Position numbers and translations under genes: made by a program. DNA of 64,000 nt from NCBI RefSeq assembly GCF_009617585.1, contig NZ_WIXI01000037.1, positions 95,576 to 159,575 on the forward strand, given 5' to 3'. Origin of the DNA: Endobacterium cereale (GTDB lineage Bacteria > Pseudomonadota > Alphaproteobacteria > Rhizobiales > Rhizobiaceae). The notes beneath the pieces were generated by a model. It worked only from the letters and a program-made list of their open reading frames with translations. It had not been told where the DNA came from and did no database searches. Shown here in pieces: positions 9,988 through 19,287 of the stretch; within the stretch, counting starts at the first letter, position 1, and each line of letters opens with the position of its first letter.

Positions 9988-10018
9988 GTCAACATTCCGG
10001 GTTGGGAAGGAGAGAGCA

Positions 10019-10318
10019 ATGAAACCCGATATGTTCGCAAAGCCTGTCACCATTCTCGTCGGCCTGGGCTTCCCTGCGGAAGTTCATAGCGTCATGGACG
10101 CCTACCGGCACCTTGTCGAGTGGCCGGCCTCGTCCAGGGACGAGGTACACACCATCGCCCTGAAAGCATGCCAGGCGGCGCTTCGCGGCGAAATCGAAGC
10201 GGAGACCGCGCGCGGCCTGTTCGCAGCCTTCGCGGAAAAGCATGAGATTCTTGCCCCTGATACGCCCGCGATCCCGGCTTCTCGCATGCGGGGCGGCAGC
10301 GGTCCCCACGTGCAGTGA
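10019..10318 (+). CDS. DUF982 protein
   Basis: The protein has 99 residues with AAGGAGAG before the ATG. The core VGLGFPAEVHSVMDAYRHLVEWP, then ALKACQAALRGEIEAETARGLFAAFA, is the DUF982 family pattern, found in many copies in rhizobia, often on plasmids and near stress genes. The function is unknown. The nine-base gap to the next gene suggests co-transcription with it. Confidence 0.88.
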   Translation: MKPDMFAKPVTILVGLGFPAEVHSVMDAYRHLVEWPASSRDEVHTIALKACQAALRGEIEAETARGLFAAFAEKHEILAPDTPAIPASRMRGGSGPHVQ

Positions 10319-10327
10319 GGTGGTCTC

Positions 10328-10606
10328 ATGAGAGACATCAGGTTGCAGCAGGTGGTCGTCACTGCAGTGGCAATGGGGCCGACAGTTCTGATGCGAGGAA
10401 TGCAGCTTCGACGGCCAATCGATGTCGTGAAAGCGCCATCCCTGTCGATCGATGATAAACGGACGATCCTCGCCGCCTGGGCTTCCGATTTCTATGTGGT
10501 CGAGTCGAAGTCGGCGCTTCGGCAATTGCCCGGAACGCCAGAGGCTGTCCAGATCAACGAGATCCAGTCAGCCCTTATCGAACTCGATCGGCGATATCAG
10601 TCATAG
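10328..10606 (+). CDS. Small protein of unknown function, partner of the DUF982 gene
   Basis: The protein has 92 residues. GAGGTGG precedes the ATG and only nine bases separate it from the DUF982 gene. The C-terminal half (LSIDDKRTILAAWASDFYVVESK, then LRQLPGTPEAVQINEIQSALIELDRR) resembles small rhizobial proteins that often accompany DUF982 and Hsp20 genes. No enzyme motif is present. I recognise the pattern but not a function. Confidence 0.72.
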   Translation: MRDIRLQQVVVTAVAMGPTVLMRGMQLRRPIDVVKAPSLSIDDKRTILAAWASDFYVVESKSALRQLPGTPEAVQINEIQSALIELDRRYQS

Positions 10607-10710
10607 AGGGTGGCGTGGGTATCGACCGGTCGGGCATTGGAATGTTCGACCAACCCACGTCCGCCTATCATCCGTCGAAACCGGACGGAGTTCGCACCTT
10701 CGCTTCGAAC

Positions 10711-12477
10711 TCAAAACTCGTCCCAGCCGCCCGATGATCCGGCCGCCACCTTGGCCATCATCCGGCGGGCCGGCGATGCCACGTGCCTATGGCTTGCATT
10801 TGCCACCGCAATTTGGCGCGTTGCGAGGCTTGGGGCATCGGCACCAAGCTGGAAGCCCTGGATTAGCTCACGCAGCTTCGCCGTCTCCTGAGCGAGCGTC
10901 GCGCTGGCGGCATTGGTCTCTTCCACCATCGCGGCGTTCTGCTGCGTCACCTGATCCATTTGATTGACGGCGGAATTGACTTCGGACAGGCCCGTCGCCT
11001 GTTCCTTTGCCGAACTGGTAATCGCTTCCATGTGCTCATTCACGGAGACGATGTTCTGCTGGATCGTGCGCAAGGCCTCGCCAGTCTCGCTGACGAGCTT
11101 CACGCCTGTGCTGACCTCGTCACTCGAGTTGCGGATAAGCTCCTTGATTTCCTTTGCGGCTTGAGCGGATCGCTGCGCAAGCTCACGCACTTCCTGTGCC
11201 ACGACGGCAAAACCCTTGCCGGCCTCGCCGGCGCGGGCCGCTTCAACGCCTGCGTTGAGTGCGAGCAGGTTCGTTTGGAAAGCGATCTCATCGATGACAC
11301 CGATGATGTTCGAGATCTGGTTCGATGAATTCTCGATGCGAGACATCGCGCCAACCGCATTGGCGACCACCTTGCCGGAGCGCTCCGCGTTATCGCTTGC
11401 GGTGGCCGCGGCATGACGGGCCTCATCCGCGCGCTTGGCAGCATTGCTGACATTGACGGTGATCTCATCAAGCGCCGCAGCGGTTTCCTCAAGGGACGCC
11501 GCCTGCTGTTCCGTTCGCCTGGAAAGATCCTCCGCGCTCTGGCTGATCTCGCGGGTTCCCGTGTCAATCTGATCAGTCGAGTGTGCCACAGCGCCGAGCG
11601 TATTGCGCATCTGGCTCAGCGCCTCGTTCATCGTGCGCCGAAGTCCTTCGAAATCCGGCGCAAACGGCTGGTCGATGTTGAACGATAGATCTCCTTGGGC
11701 AATCTTGGTCAGTGCTTCACCAATGGTATTGACGGCATGAACCCGCTCGGTCACATCGGTTGCGAACTTCACGACTTTGGTGACCTTGCCCTTGGCGTCC
11801 AGGATCGGATTGTACGAGGCATTGATGACGACCACCTTGCCGTTCTTGCCATAGCGGGTGAATTCGGCTGCCTGAAATTCGCCTCGGCGTAACGCGTCCC
11901 AGAATTGCTTGTACTCAGGAGATTTCGCGTAATCTGGATCAACCAGCATACTGTGGCTACGGCCCTTGATCTCGTCCAGTCGATAATCGATCGCCTTGAG
12001 GAAGTTGTCGTTGGCCGTGACGATCTCACCTTCGGTGGTGAACTCGATGATGCCCTGAACACGGCTGATCGCCACCATCTGGCCTGCGAAGTCCAGATTC
12101 TGCAGCCTTTCCTTTGCATTGGCCCATTCAACGACAAATCCGGTTGTCTTCTGTCCTTCGAGCAGAGGCGTCACGATCAGGTCAAAAGCGCGGTGACCCA
12201 CCCAGATCGTTGCCCTGTGCTGCGTCTTCAGGGCAGCCAGCATGTTGCGCTGGTGAGACGGGTTCTTGTGAAAGATGTCGATGTTGCTCCCGACAAGCTT
12301 GGCAAAGTCGAAGCGAGGCAGCTCTTTCTTGAGATCCGCCTCAGCCTCTTTAAGAAGCTCCATGACCGCATCGTTCATGTAGCGGATGTTGAGACCCGCG
12401 TCGGCAATCATGATGTTGGCCGTGATCGATTTCAGCGACTTCGTCTGCATCCGCGATATGGTGGAACTGCCGAACAT
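10711..12477 (-). CDS. Soluble PAS-PAS methyl-accepting chemotaxis protein
   Basis: The protein has 588 residues and no membrane segment, so it is probably cytoplasmic. A PAS domain (about 15-110, [20 protein letters not shown]) is followed by a second PAS (about 135-245, [20 protein letters not shown], with PAC ending FATDVTERV). A short HAMP-like linker leads to the signalling domain, whose hairpin tip reads [20 protein letters not shown]. The last residues are GGWDEF, like the C-terminal W-x-x-F pentapeptide that tethers CheR/CheB. It should feed CheA and may sense redox state or oxygen through PAS. A good site (AGGGGG) precedes the ATG. No che genes are nearby. Confidence 0.93.
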   Translation of the reverse strand: MFGSSTISRMQTKSLKSITANIMIADAGLNIRYMNDAVMELLKEAEADLKKELPRFDFAKLVGSNIDIFHKNPSHQRNMLAALKTQHRATIWVGHRAFDLIVTPLLEGQKTTGFVVEWANAKERLQNLDFAGQMVAISRVQGIIEFTTEGEIVTANDNFLKAIDYRLDEIKGRSHSMLVDPDYAKSPEYKQFWDALRRGEFQAAEFTRYGKNGKVVVINASYNPILDAKGKVTKVVKFATDVTERVHAVNTIGEALTKIAQGDLSFNIDQPFAPDFEGLRRTMNEALSQMRNTLGAVAHSTDQIDTGTREISQSAEDLSRRTEQQAASLEETAAALDEITVNVSNAAKRADEARHAAATASDNAERSGKVVANAVGAMSRIENSSNQISNIIGVIDEIAFQTNLLALNAGVEAARAGEAGKGFAVVAQEVRELAQRSAQAAKEIKELIRNSSDEVSTGVKLVSETGEALRTIQQNIVSVNEHMEAITSSAKEQATGLSEVNSAVNQMDQVTQQNAAMVEETNAASATLAQETAKLRELIQGFQLGADAPSLATRQIAVANASHRHVASPARRMMAKVAAGSSGGWDEF

Positions 12478-13058
12478 CCTGTACGCCCCCTAGGTTCAGT
12501 GACTGCACGCGCCTCTCCGGTGCCCACGTTTCCGCACAACACGGCAGAGAGTGCTATATCTAGTAAAGCATGAACATAAATGATTAAAAATTTAGCAAAG
12601 ACGTAGTTACAACGGCCACCTTCGCTGTAACGTTCGCTTCCGCAGTCGGCTGCGCGCCGCGTTCAGATTCACGGAAAACCCTTTCAACGCTTTGATAAGA
12701 ATTCCCGCTCATTATCACCTTCCCGGATCTATATTGCGTGCCGGTCAGCAGTTCTGCCGTCGAGCCGGTGGTTTCGCGTCAGCTCGGCGGCATTCTGCCT
12801 CCGCCAAAGGTAACGGTCGTCTCAGTGCAAGCGTCTACTTTTCGGGATACGCACAGACCTGCGCAGGCCGTGGCAAAGAGCTGGTATTTGACACAGGTGA
12901 ATTCCGGCCCCTCCATAAAATTCGGTAGACGGCCACTATAATTCTGAAATCTTACGTCGTTGCTTGGTGATGATCTAATAAAGCGGCAAGGGAACAATTT
13001 CGGACCTTGCGCATTGCATTGCATAATCACGAAACGTTCGCGCGTAAGAGGGGCGATA
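12478..13058. other. Intergenic region between chemoreceptor and receiver genes
   Basis: This 580-base AT-richer stretch separates divergent genes and must contain both promoters. Frames on both strands are short and resemble nothing known. GGAAC, 16 bases, CATT at 12991-13015 is one mismatch from the general-stress sigma (EcfG) promoter pattern GGAAC-N16/17-CGTT and lies 44 bases before the receiver gene. Confidence 0.45.
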
Positions 13059-13463
13059 GTGATTTCGGCAGATAAAGGGAACCTCGCTCAAGCTTCGGCA
13101 TCAAGGCGACGCGTGTTGATTGCCGAAGATGAAATCCTTATCCGGATGGACATAGCAGACACGCTTCGTGAGCAAGGCTGGGAGGTCGTAGAAACGGGAA
13201 CGGCGGGCGATGCCCTTGCCGTTCTGGCGCGCGACCAACAGTTCGAAATGGTGCTGACCGATGTTCATATGCCCGGTGCCCCCACAGGCCTGGACCTGGC
13301 AAGGATGGTGAAGCGGTCCTATCGTCACATCAAGGTTGCCGTCATGTCTGGCTAGCATCGACCCACCGATGATGACCGGCATCTGTTTGACTTGTTTCTG
13401 CAAAAACCTGTTTTGGACCTCGTAAGCGCTTTATCTCCGCTGGCGGGCAACATCGATGACTGA
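13059..13463 (+). pseudogene. CheY-like receiver gene with in-frame amber codon
   Basis: Starting at the GTG at 13059 (AGAGGGG upstream), the frame encodes a receiver domain: IAEDE with acidic E23/D24, phospho-acceptor D68 in LTDVHMPG, and S97 in VAVMSG. TAG at 13353-13355 then interrupts it. The frame stays open for 35 more codons and includes the conserved lysine in FLQKPV, ending TGA at 13461-13463. The next gene overlaps this distal stop by eight bases, as in translational coupling, so the distal end is the original one. The 98-residue truncated product lacks the last strand and helix and the lysine and should not signal. It may be a real nonsense mutation, a read-through site or a sequencing error. 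Confidence 0.82.
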
Positions 13464-13827
13464 CGAGCCAGCATCCGAAACGATCCTCCTCGTCGACGCC
13501 GATCCTCTACAGCGCTCGACCGTTGGTCAGTATCTCAGAGACTGCGGGTACCGGGTCATTGAAGCGACTGATGCCGCGGAGGCAATCACTGCTCTCTCTC
13601 ATCAAGATATCGAGATTTTGGTGACAGACATAGCTTTGCGGGATGCGTCCGGGTTCCAGCTTTCTGCAAAAGCCAGGGAAATCCGACCGGATCTCACGGT
13701 GGTGGTGACACACTCGGCTGAGCGAACCGCCAAGATCGCCGGCGACCTTTGTGAAGATGGTCCGCTCGACCACCCGCACCATCCCCAGCAGCTTGTCGAC
13801 CGCATCAAGCGATTGCGACGATCCTGA
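13456..13827 (+). CDS. Receiver-domain protein lacking the conserved lysine
   Basis: The protein has 123 residues and is a single receiver domain: LLVDADP acidic pair, phospho-acceptor D in LVTDIALRD, T in VVVTHS. Where receivers carry K-P before the last helix, this protein has DGPLDHPHHP, so the lysine is absent. Phosphorylation chemistry or the output switch may be altered. Its ATG overlaps the end of the upstream receiver frame by eight bases, suggesting a coupled pair. It converges on an HWE kinase gene 28 bases away, a plausible partner. Confidence 0.85.
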   Translation: MTDEPASETILLVDADPLQRSTVGQYLRDCGYRVIEATDAAEAITALSHQDIEILVTDIALRDASGFQLSAKAREIRPDLTVVVTHSAERTAKIAGDLCEDGPLDHPHHPQQLVDRIKRLRRS

Positions 13828-13855
13828 CGGTGCAACTGACATTGCGTCAGGTTCG

Positions 13856-15301
13856 TTAATGAATATGGTCGTGGTCGCTCCATTCCGTTTCAAGCGGCGC
13901 CCGGATTATGCAATTTACGCCCAAAACATCGTAATTTAGTTCGACTTCGCCCCGAAGATGGCCAGATGACAGCGCTTCGATCAACCGAGATCCGAAGCCT
14001 TTACGGCTCGGAGGCTGGACCTGTGGCCCCCCGGTTTCTTTCCACAACAGAGTGAGTTTTGCCTCTGATACGTTCCATGACACAGTCACCTTTCCCGAGT
14101 TCGCTCCCAAGGCACCATATTTCGCGGCATTCGTAGCAAGCTCGTGCAATATCAGCGTGAGGGCGACCACGGCCTTGGGTGAGACGTCGACATCAGGCCC
14201 ACTGATCTCGAACTGCTCGGGCGGATAGGGAGACAGCGCCTCGGTGACTGCCGCGCGAAGGCTGGCAGCTTCCCAACTTCCTCTCGTCAGCAGGTCGTGC
14301 GCTCTGGCCAGGCTTTGTAAGCGGGCGTCAAAGGCTGCCCTTGCGGGTTCGATGTCCGGCACGCCGGCAAAAGTTTGACGAGCGATCGCGGCGACCGTCG
14401 CAAGTACGTTCTTCACACGATGGTTCAGTTCGCCAATCAGGAGATCCTGAACACGCTCAGCTTCTTTTCGGGCCGTAATATCGCGGGCAATCTTTGAAGC
14501 CCCGATGATCCTGCCGTCTGCGTCATAGATGGGTGAGACAGTCAAAGAAACGTCCAGGAGCCGTCCGTTGCTGTGCCGCCGGACGGTCTCGTGGGTTTCC
14601 ACCCGCTCTCCCGCCTTGATGCGGGCGATGATGCGAGCCTCCTCGTCGATGCGGTCGTCTGGAACGAGAAGGGTGACAGGCCTACCAACGATTTCCTCGG
14701 CGCAGAATCCATAGAGCTTTTTGGCGCCACTGTTCCAATCGGTAACCGTCATGGCGAGGTCAATACCGAGGATCGCATCTTCCGACGAGGCGATGATTGA
14801 CGCCAGGCGCTTGAGTTTTGCCTCGTAGCCAACCCGTTCCGTGGTTTCATTCACGATGCAGAGCACCGCGAGCACCTGGCCGTGTTCATCGGAAACGGGC
14901 GAATAGGAAATGTCGAAGTAGACTGTTTCCGGCACGCCGTGTCGTTCGATGTAGAAGGGCCTATCCTTGGCAACGATTGTTTCGCCGCCTTCTCGAACTT
15001 TCAGCAGAAGCGGCTCCAGGTCGTCCCAAAGTTCAGCCCAGTTTTCTTTCGCCGGCCTCCCTAAGGCTCTCGGGTGCTTGTTCCCGATCGATGGGGCATA
15101 TGCGTCATTATAAACGGCGGTGAAGTCATCCCCGCAAAACATCACGATCTGCGCACCCGACGGAATTACGATGTCAACCGCACACTTCAATTGGGGCGGC
15201 CACGACGACATCGGTCCAAGGCTGGTGCTTACCCAGTCGTGGTTGCGAATAATGTCAGCCATCGAGCCGTGATCGGGGGTGGCCGGATCGTGATTATGCA
15301 T
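13856..15301 (-). CDS. HWE-family sensor histidine kinase with PAS domains
   Basis: The protein has 481 residues with no membrane span. The first 150 residues form a PAS-like sensor that opens with a WVSTSLGPMSSWP segment common in HWE kinases, and a second PAS with PAC spans about 160-285. The HWE core has the phosphorylatable H294 in ELNHRVKNVLATV, the N-box HELATNAAKYGAL and the diagnostic WKETGGP. These kinases autophosphorylate and pass phosphate to single-domain receivers. GAGGG precedes the ATG. The two receiver genes ending next to it are candidate partners; both are defective in different ways. Confidence 0.93.
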   Translation of the reverse strand: MHNHDPATPDHGSMADIIRNHDWVSTSLGPMSSWPPQLKCAVDIVIPSGAQIVMFCGDDFTAVYNDAYAPSIGNKHPRALGRPAKENWAELWDDLEPLLLKVREGGETIVAKDRPFYIERHGVPETVYFDISYSPVSDEHGQVLAVLCIVNETTERVGYEAKLKRLASIIASSEDAILGIDLAMTVTDWNSGAKKLYGFCAEEIVGRPVTLLVPDDRIDEEARIIARIKAGERVETHETVRRHSNGRLLDVSLTVSPIYDADGRIIGASKIARDITARKEAERVQDLLIGELNHRVKNVLATVAAIARQTFAGVPDIEPARAAFDARLQSLARAHDLLTRGSWEAASLRAAVTEALSPYPPEQFEISGPDVDVSPKAVVALTLILHELATNAAKYGALGANSGKVTVSWNVSEAKLTLLWKETGGPQVQPPSRKGFGSRLIEALSSGHLRGEVELNYDVLGVNCIIRAPLETEWSDHDHIH

Positions 15302-15609
15302 TGAAAGCCCTCTCGCCCTCCATTTATTTGAGAGCTTCCGATCAGCAAGTCAACGCATATCGCGGTGAAAATTTTCGGCAGTTTCAAGCGTAAAGCTCAT
15401 TTGCTACATGGTGTTAGCGCAACAGACCGTCCGGGTGACAGATCGGGGATTGGATTACGCTCAAGCCATGGGTTGGATGGAGAACACTCGGCTCGCGGAC
15501 CACATCGCTCAACACCCCTCGTCCGAAAACAATGGCGGTGGCACGCGCAATATTCTTGTCAGACAGAAAAAAACAGGCCGCCGAGGTTATTCGCGGGCGC
15601 TACGACGCT
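15302..15609. other. Intergenic region, no gene recognised
   Basis: It contains the upstream region of the HWE kinase (minus) and the downstream flank of the small gene at 15610. Overlapping short plus-strand frames read like non-coding sequence and have no good start sites. Confidence 0.5.
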
Positions 15610-15813
15610 TTAGACCCGATCGTATGTGAACGATGTCAGGAGGCTTGTGACGAAATTGCTCGCCTTCTCTTTGACGAGAACCTCGGTCCACTCGTCAGTT
15701 CCCCGCAACATCAGCCCGGTGTAGATACTGTCGACGGCAGCCTCTTCGATCCGCTTGATATGAGCGTGAAACGAAGCTTCGTCGCCGGATCTGTAAAGGT
15801 CGCGAACGACCAT
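15610..15813 (-). CDS. Small protein of unknown function
   Basis: The protein has 67 residues with AGGAA about eight bases before the ATG. The sequence MVVRDLYRSGDEASFHAHIKR, then YTGLMLRGTDEWTEVLVKEKA, looks like a folded soluble protein with two helices and a central strand pair. No motif is recognised. It follows the cold-shock gene and its terminator on the same strand, so it probably has its own promoter in the 130 bases upstream. Confidence 0.5.
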   Translation of the reverse strand: MVVRDLYRSGDEASFHAHIKRIEEAAVDSIYTGLMLRGTDEWTEVLVKEKASNFVTSLLTSFTYDRV

Positions 15814-15944
15814 TCTCAGAATTTCCTGGATCGCAATTTGCCACGCGGTGTTGATCGCCTGAAGTTCACTGGTTTTATCGCTGATCGGATCTCTTGTGAT
15901 TTCTGGCCGGTCTCGCCGCAGGCGTGTGCCTTGGCGTCAGGCAC

Positions 15945-15972
15945 AAAAAAAGGCCAGGCAATCTGCCTGACC
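15945..15972 (-). terminator. Rho-independent terminator of the cold-shock gene
   Basis: On the minus strand, nine-base arms (15964-15972 and 15952-15960, one mismatch) close a three-base loop and are followed directly by seven T (15951-15945). It lies about 62 bases after the cold-shock stop codon. This is the clearest factor-independent terminator in the window. Confidence 0.88.
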
Positions 15973-16034
15973 TCGATTGGTAGTTGCTTTCGACAGTGCC
16001 AGTACATCCGTGGTCAAAGGAAAGCAGTTACCGA

Positions 16035-16244
16035 TTATACAGCCTGCAGATTGCAGGCGGACATCTTGCCCGACTTGTTGTCGCGCTCGAGGTCGAAACC
16101 GATCTTCTGGCCTTCGACGATTTCGCGCATTCCGGCGCGCTCGACGGCAGAAATGTGCACGAAGGCGTCAGCGCCGCCGTTGTCAGGCTGGATAAAGCCG
16201 AAGCCCTTGGTGGAATTAAACCATTTTACGGTGCCAGTGGTCAT
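16035..16244 (-). CDS. Cold-shock domain protein (CspA family)
   Basis: The protein has 69 residues from the ATG at 16244 (MTTGTVKWFNSTKGFGFI), with AAGGG eight bases upstream. The RNA-binding motifs KGFGFI and DAFVHI are intact (RNP1- and RNP2-like). Such proteins bind single-stranded RNA, melt structure and aid translation after cold or other stress. An in-frame ATG 15 bases upstream would add five residues but does not fit the family start. A strong terminator follows, so it is a single-gene unit. The surroundings (chaperones, KaiC-like) support a stress role. Confidence 0.96.
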   Translation of the reverse strand: MTTGTVKWFNSTKGFGFIQPDNGGADAFVHISAVERAGMREIVEGQKIGFDLERDNKSGKMSACNLQAV

Positions 16245-16645
16245 GATGAACCCTTTCATAGCAATAGAGACGACCGCAACGCAAGGCATTGCGGATGATG
16301 ATAACGATCGTTTTAAAGGGAGGGTTCGTTCAAAACGCGGTGCCAGTCGCGTGGTAACCAAAGCTCGGCAAGAAAAAATCGATAGCTCAGCTTATAGGCA
16401 TTTGAGATTGGGACGCCAACGTTCTAGTTTTCTACTGTACTGACCAGTGAAGAATTCCCTTCAATCCTTGCGAAACTCACATCCCCCGATCGTGACCGGT
16501 TTCATCAAAATTCAAAGGGCATGTTGCATAAGCCATGGCCACATTGAAGTTTTTTGAAAGGCAAATATAAGATCAAAGTGGCTCTTCCCTGAATGATGGG
16601 CGCCATCGATTTCAATATGCGCCGCGCACTTTACGGAAGACGAAC
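16245..16645. other. Divergent promoter region of the cold-shock and kaiC-like genes
   Basis: These 400 bases are AT-richer than the surroundings and carry the leader of the cold-shock gene on one side and the promoter of the kaiC-like operon on the other. Cold-shock mRNAs often have long leaders. No gene, clear sigma-70 promoter or operator could be assigned by eye. Confidence 0.5.
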
Positions 16646-18088
16646 ATGCCCAAACAGAAGAAATCCACTGTCGTTAACACCGGAATCGCAGGATTGAACG
16701 AAATCCTGCGCGGAGGGCTTCCTGCATCAAATCTTTACATGCTTCAGGGGGCGCCGGGATCGGGCAAGACCACGGCCGCGTTGCAGTTTTTGCGCGCAGG
16801 TGTCGAGGCTGGGGAGAGCTGCATCTATGTGACGCTTTCTCAAACGGCTGCAGAGCTCGAGGCCATCGCAGTGTCGCACGGCTGGACGCTTGATGGTATC
16901 CGAGTCGAAGAGCTGTCAACCTCAGGCACGGTGAACGAGGCCGACGACCAGAGTATATTCCTGACCGCGGATCTGCGCCTGGACGAGACAAGAAAAGCGA
17001 TCGAAGCGGCGATCGAGGAGCACAAGCCTCGTCGCCTTGTCTATGATTCACTCCTCGAAATCCGGCTGATTACAGGTGATAGTCCACGCTTTCGCCGAGA
17101 ACTGATCGGCTTCAAATCTTTCCTTGCGAAGCGGAACGTCGTCGCGCTGTTGCTCGATACCCAGACCCCCGGCTATGACCGTAGCGGCGAGGAAGTCGAG
17201 GGGCTGGCACACGGCGTTATCCGCTTTGACAAGTCGCTTGAGGAATATGGTGGCGTGCGTCGCCGAATAGAAGTCTCCAAGATGCGCGGCGTGCCGATCG
17301 CTGATGGTTATCACGATATGGCGATCCGCGAGGGGCAGGGGGTCGTCGTTTTTCCGCGTATCATGTCCAGCGCCGCCGTAGAAACGGCCAAGCCGCAGTT
17401 GATCAAGTCCGGTGTCGCCGAGCTCGACGAGATGTTCGGCGGTGGCCAGGAGGCCGGGACCACGACGCTGGTCATTGGACAGTCAGGTACTGGTAAATCG
17501 ACCATGTCGTCCCTCTATGCCACTGCGGCTCTCGAACGGGGTGAGAGCGTGGCGCTCTTCCTGTTCGAGGAGCGGTTGGAAACCTTCTTCCGTCGTTCTG
17601 AAGGCTTGGGGATGGAACTCAGGCAATTCCACAAGGATGGCAAACTCGTCCTGCGGGACTTCAATCCCAACGAAATCTCCCCCGGTGAATTTGGCCAGAT
17701 TGTTCAAGACGCCGTCACGCAGAACAAATCACGGGTCGTGGTCATCGACAGTCTGACAGGCTATCTGAACTCTTTGCCGCATCGTGAGAAAGCGGTTCGC
17801 GACATCCAGTCGCTGCTGAAGTACCTCGCCCGCTCTGGGGTCCTGACGATGCTGATTGTTGCTCAGCACGGTCTGATCGGCCAAAATGTCGGCATCGATG
17901 TGGATGTGAGTTTCCTTGGTGATACCGTACTCCTGCTGCGCATCATGGAGCACGAAGGGCGCCTTCGCCGAAACATCACCGTGGTCAAGAAGCGTCACGG
18001 TCCCCACGATCTCAATATCCGTGAGCTGATCATAGAAAGCGGAGGCGTCAGCGTCGTCGCTTACAATCCTCTCCCGGACCCGAAATGA
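16646..18088 (+). CDS. KaiC-like (RAD55/RecA-type) double-domain ATPase
   Basis: The protein has 480 residues in two RecA-like halves. The Walker A sites are GAPGSGKT (35-42) and GQSGTGKS (278-285); Walker B-like strands read RRLVYDSL and RVVVIDSL. The paired glutamates that follow the second strand in KaiC are present in domain 2 (FLFEE, 308-309) but replaced by S-Q in domain 1 (YVTLSQ, 65-66), so the two halves probably hydrolyse ATP unequally. No kaiA or kaiB is nearby. The gene shares an ATGA overlap with an HWE kinase, so it is likely to work in signalling rather than in a cyanobacterial-type clock. Confidence 0.93.
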   Translation: MPKQKKSTVVNTGIAGLNEILRGGLPASNLYMLQGAPGSGKTTAALQFLRAGVEAGESCIYVTLSQTAAELEAIAVSHGWTLDGIRVEELSTSGTVNEADDQSIFLTADLRLDETRKAIEAAIEEHKPRRLVYDSLLEIRLITGDSPRFRRELIGFKSFLAKRNVVALLLDTQTPGYDRSGEEVEGLAHGVIRFDKSLEEYGGVRRRIEVSKMRGVPIADGYHDMAIREGQGVVVFPRIMSSAAVETAKPQLIKSGVAELDEMFGGGQEAGTTTLVIGQSGTGKSTMSSLYATAALERGESVALFLFEERLETFFRRSEGLGMELRQFHKDGKLVLRDFNPNEISPGEFGQIVQDAVTQNKSRVVVIDSLTGYLNSLPHREKAVRDIQSLLKYLARSGVLTMLIVAQHGLIGQNVGIDVDVSFLGDTVLLLRIMEHEGRLRRNITVVKKRHGPHDLNIRELIIESGGVSVVAYNPLPDPK

Positions 18089-19128
18089 ATGATTTCCCGG
18101 TCGATAGCGAGCTGGACTGGGTGCTCGTCCTTGCTCCGTTTCGCAAGGATGCCGATTACGTCGCTGCTTTCCTTCGAGAGCAGAAGATCGAGGTCAAGGC
18201 CGCCAAGGTAGACGGGGAGCTGGTCGAACATCTGGCTTTATCTCCTGGCATCATCGTAATCACCCACGAGGCCCTCAACCCACAGGTTATCGTACGGATT
18301 ACAACGCATCTCGCGGAGCAGCCCGACTGGTCGGAAGTCCCGATTATTGTCCTTTTGGAGCGGACAGCGCCGATTGAACGGATCCGCAACCAATTGCTGA
18401 CTTCATGGCCGGGCTCGCGTCTTTTGTTTTACACGCGTCCCATCGCGCCATTGGAGCTTGTAAACGGCATACAGTCGAACCTGTTGGTGCGGCTGCGCCA
18501 ACGCCAGGTCCGGGATTCCATCGAGCGGGAGCGAGAACTGCGTCTAGAGCTCAATCACCGGGTCAAGAATATCCTGGCGAGTGTTACGTCGATCTTCCAG
18601 ATGACCCGGCGCGGCGCCACGTCCGTTGAGGGCTTGACAAGCGATTTTGCCGGTCGGCTTCAGGCGCTATCCAACGTCCACAGCGCCGTCTTTGAAGCCG
18701 GCGGCGAAGAGGTTTCGCTTTCAGCCGTGATTGACCTGACGGTTTCTCCCTACAACAGCGCCGGCGTGAGCCGCATTCATGTCAGCGGGCCGGATATCGT
18801 TGTCAGCCGGGACGCAGGCACAGCGATCGCGCTGTGCCTGCACGAGCTGATCACGAACGCCATAAAGTATGGCGCGCTTTCGCATCCGTACGGGCATGTT
18901 GACCTCTTGTGGTCTGTTGCCGCAAACGGCAGTTCAGAACTCTCTCTGAGCTGGACGGAAATCGGGGGACCGGCTGTCCAAGAACCGACGCGGCAGGGTT
19001 ATGGTACGCGCTATGTGCGCTCCGCGCTGGGATCGTTATTCGGCACGGTTCCGGAAATCATCTTCGCTCCAGGCGGCTTTCGTTTGTCAGTGAGCGGGTC
19101 TCTGTCGCGCATGTCGGCGCAAAAATAG
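18085..19128 (+). CDS. HWE-family histidine kinase with degenerate receiver domain
   Basis: The protein has 347 residues. The first 135 fold like a receiver, but the phospho-acceptor aspartate at the end of the third strand is missing (GIIVITHEAL) and the lysine position reads TRPIAP, so it is a pseudo-receiver. The kinase part has H158 in ELNHRVKNILASV, N-box HELITNAIKYGAL and WTEIGGP, all HWE hallmarks. The ATG overlaps the stop of the kaiC-like gene by four bases, indicating coupled translation and a shared complex or pathway. The following receiver gene at 19288 is the obvious phosphate target. Confidence 0.92.
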   Translation: MNDFPVDSELDWVLVLAPFRKDADYVAAFLREQKIEVKAAKVDGELVEHLALSPGIIVITHEALNPQVIVRITTHLAEQPDWSEVPIIVLLERTAPIERIRNQLLTSWPGSRLLFYTRPIAPLELVNGIQSNLLVRLRQRQVRDSIERERELRLELNHRVKNILASVTSIFQMTRRGATSVEGLTSDFAGRLQALSNVHSAVFEAGGEEVSLSAVIDLTVSPYNSAGVSRIHVSGPDIVVSRDAGTAIALCLHELITNAIKYGALSHPYGHVDLLWSVAANGSSELSLSWTEIGGPAVQEPTRQGYGTRYVRSALGSLFGTVPEIIFAPGGFRLSVSGSLSRMSAQK

Positions 19129-19287
19129 ATCACGCATATCCTCAATCATGGATTGAAATAACCTTCGGCTGTAACTTGCTGAAAGATAAAATAGTTCTCC
19201 TCGGATCAATCTGTCGTCCAGCGCGTTCATCAGGTTCGCATAGTCGAAAAGACACATGTGAAGCGTCAATTGCGGAGAGTTTGAGGG

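Noticed and set aside
13862..13950. Two receiver genes and the HWE kinase as a single operon
   Set aside because: The kinase is on the opposite strand and converges on them; they may interact but are not co-transcribed.
15532..16443. Long plus-strand frame of 303 codons
   Set aside because: It runs antisense to the small gene at 15610, the terminator and the cold-shock gene, which have much stronger support.
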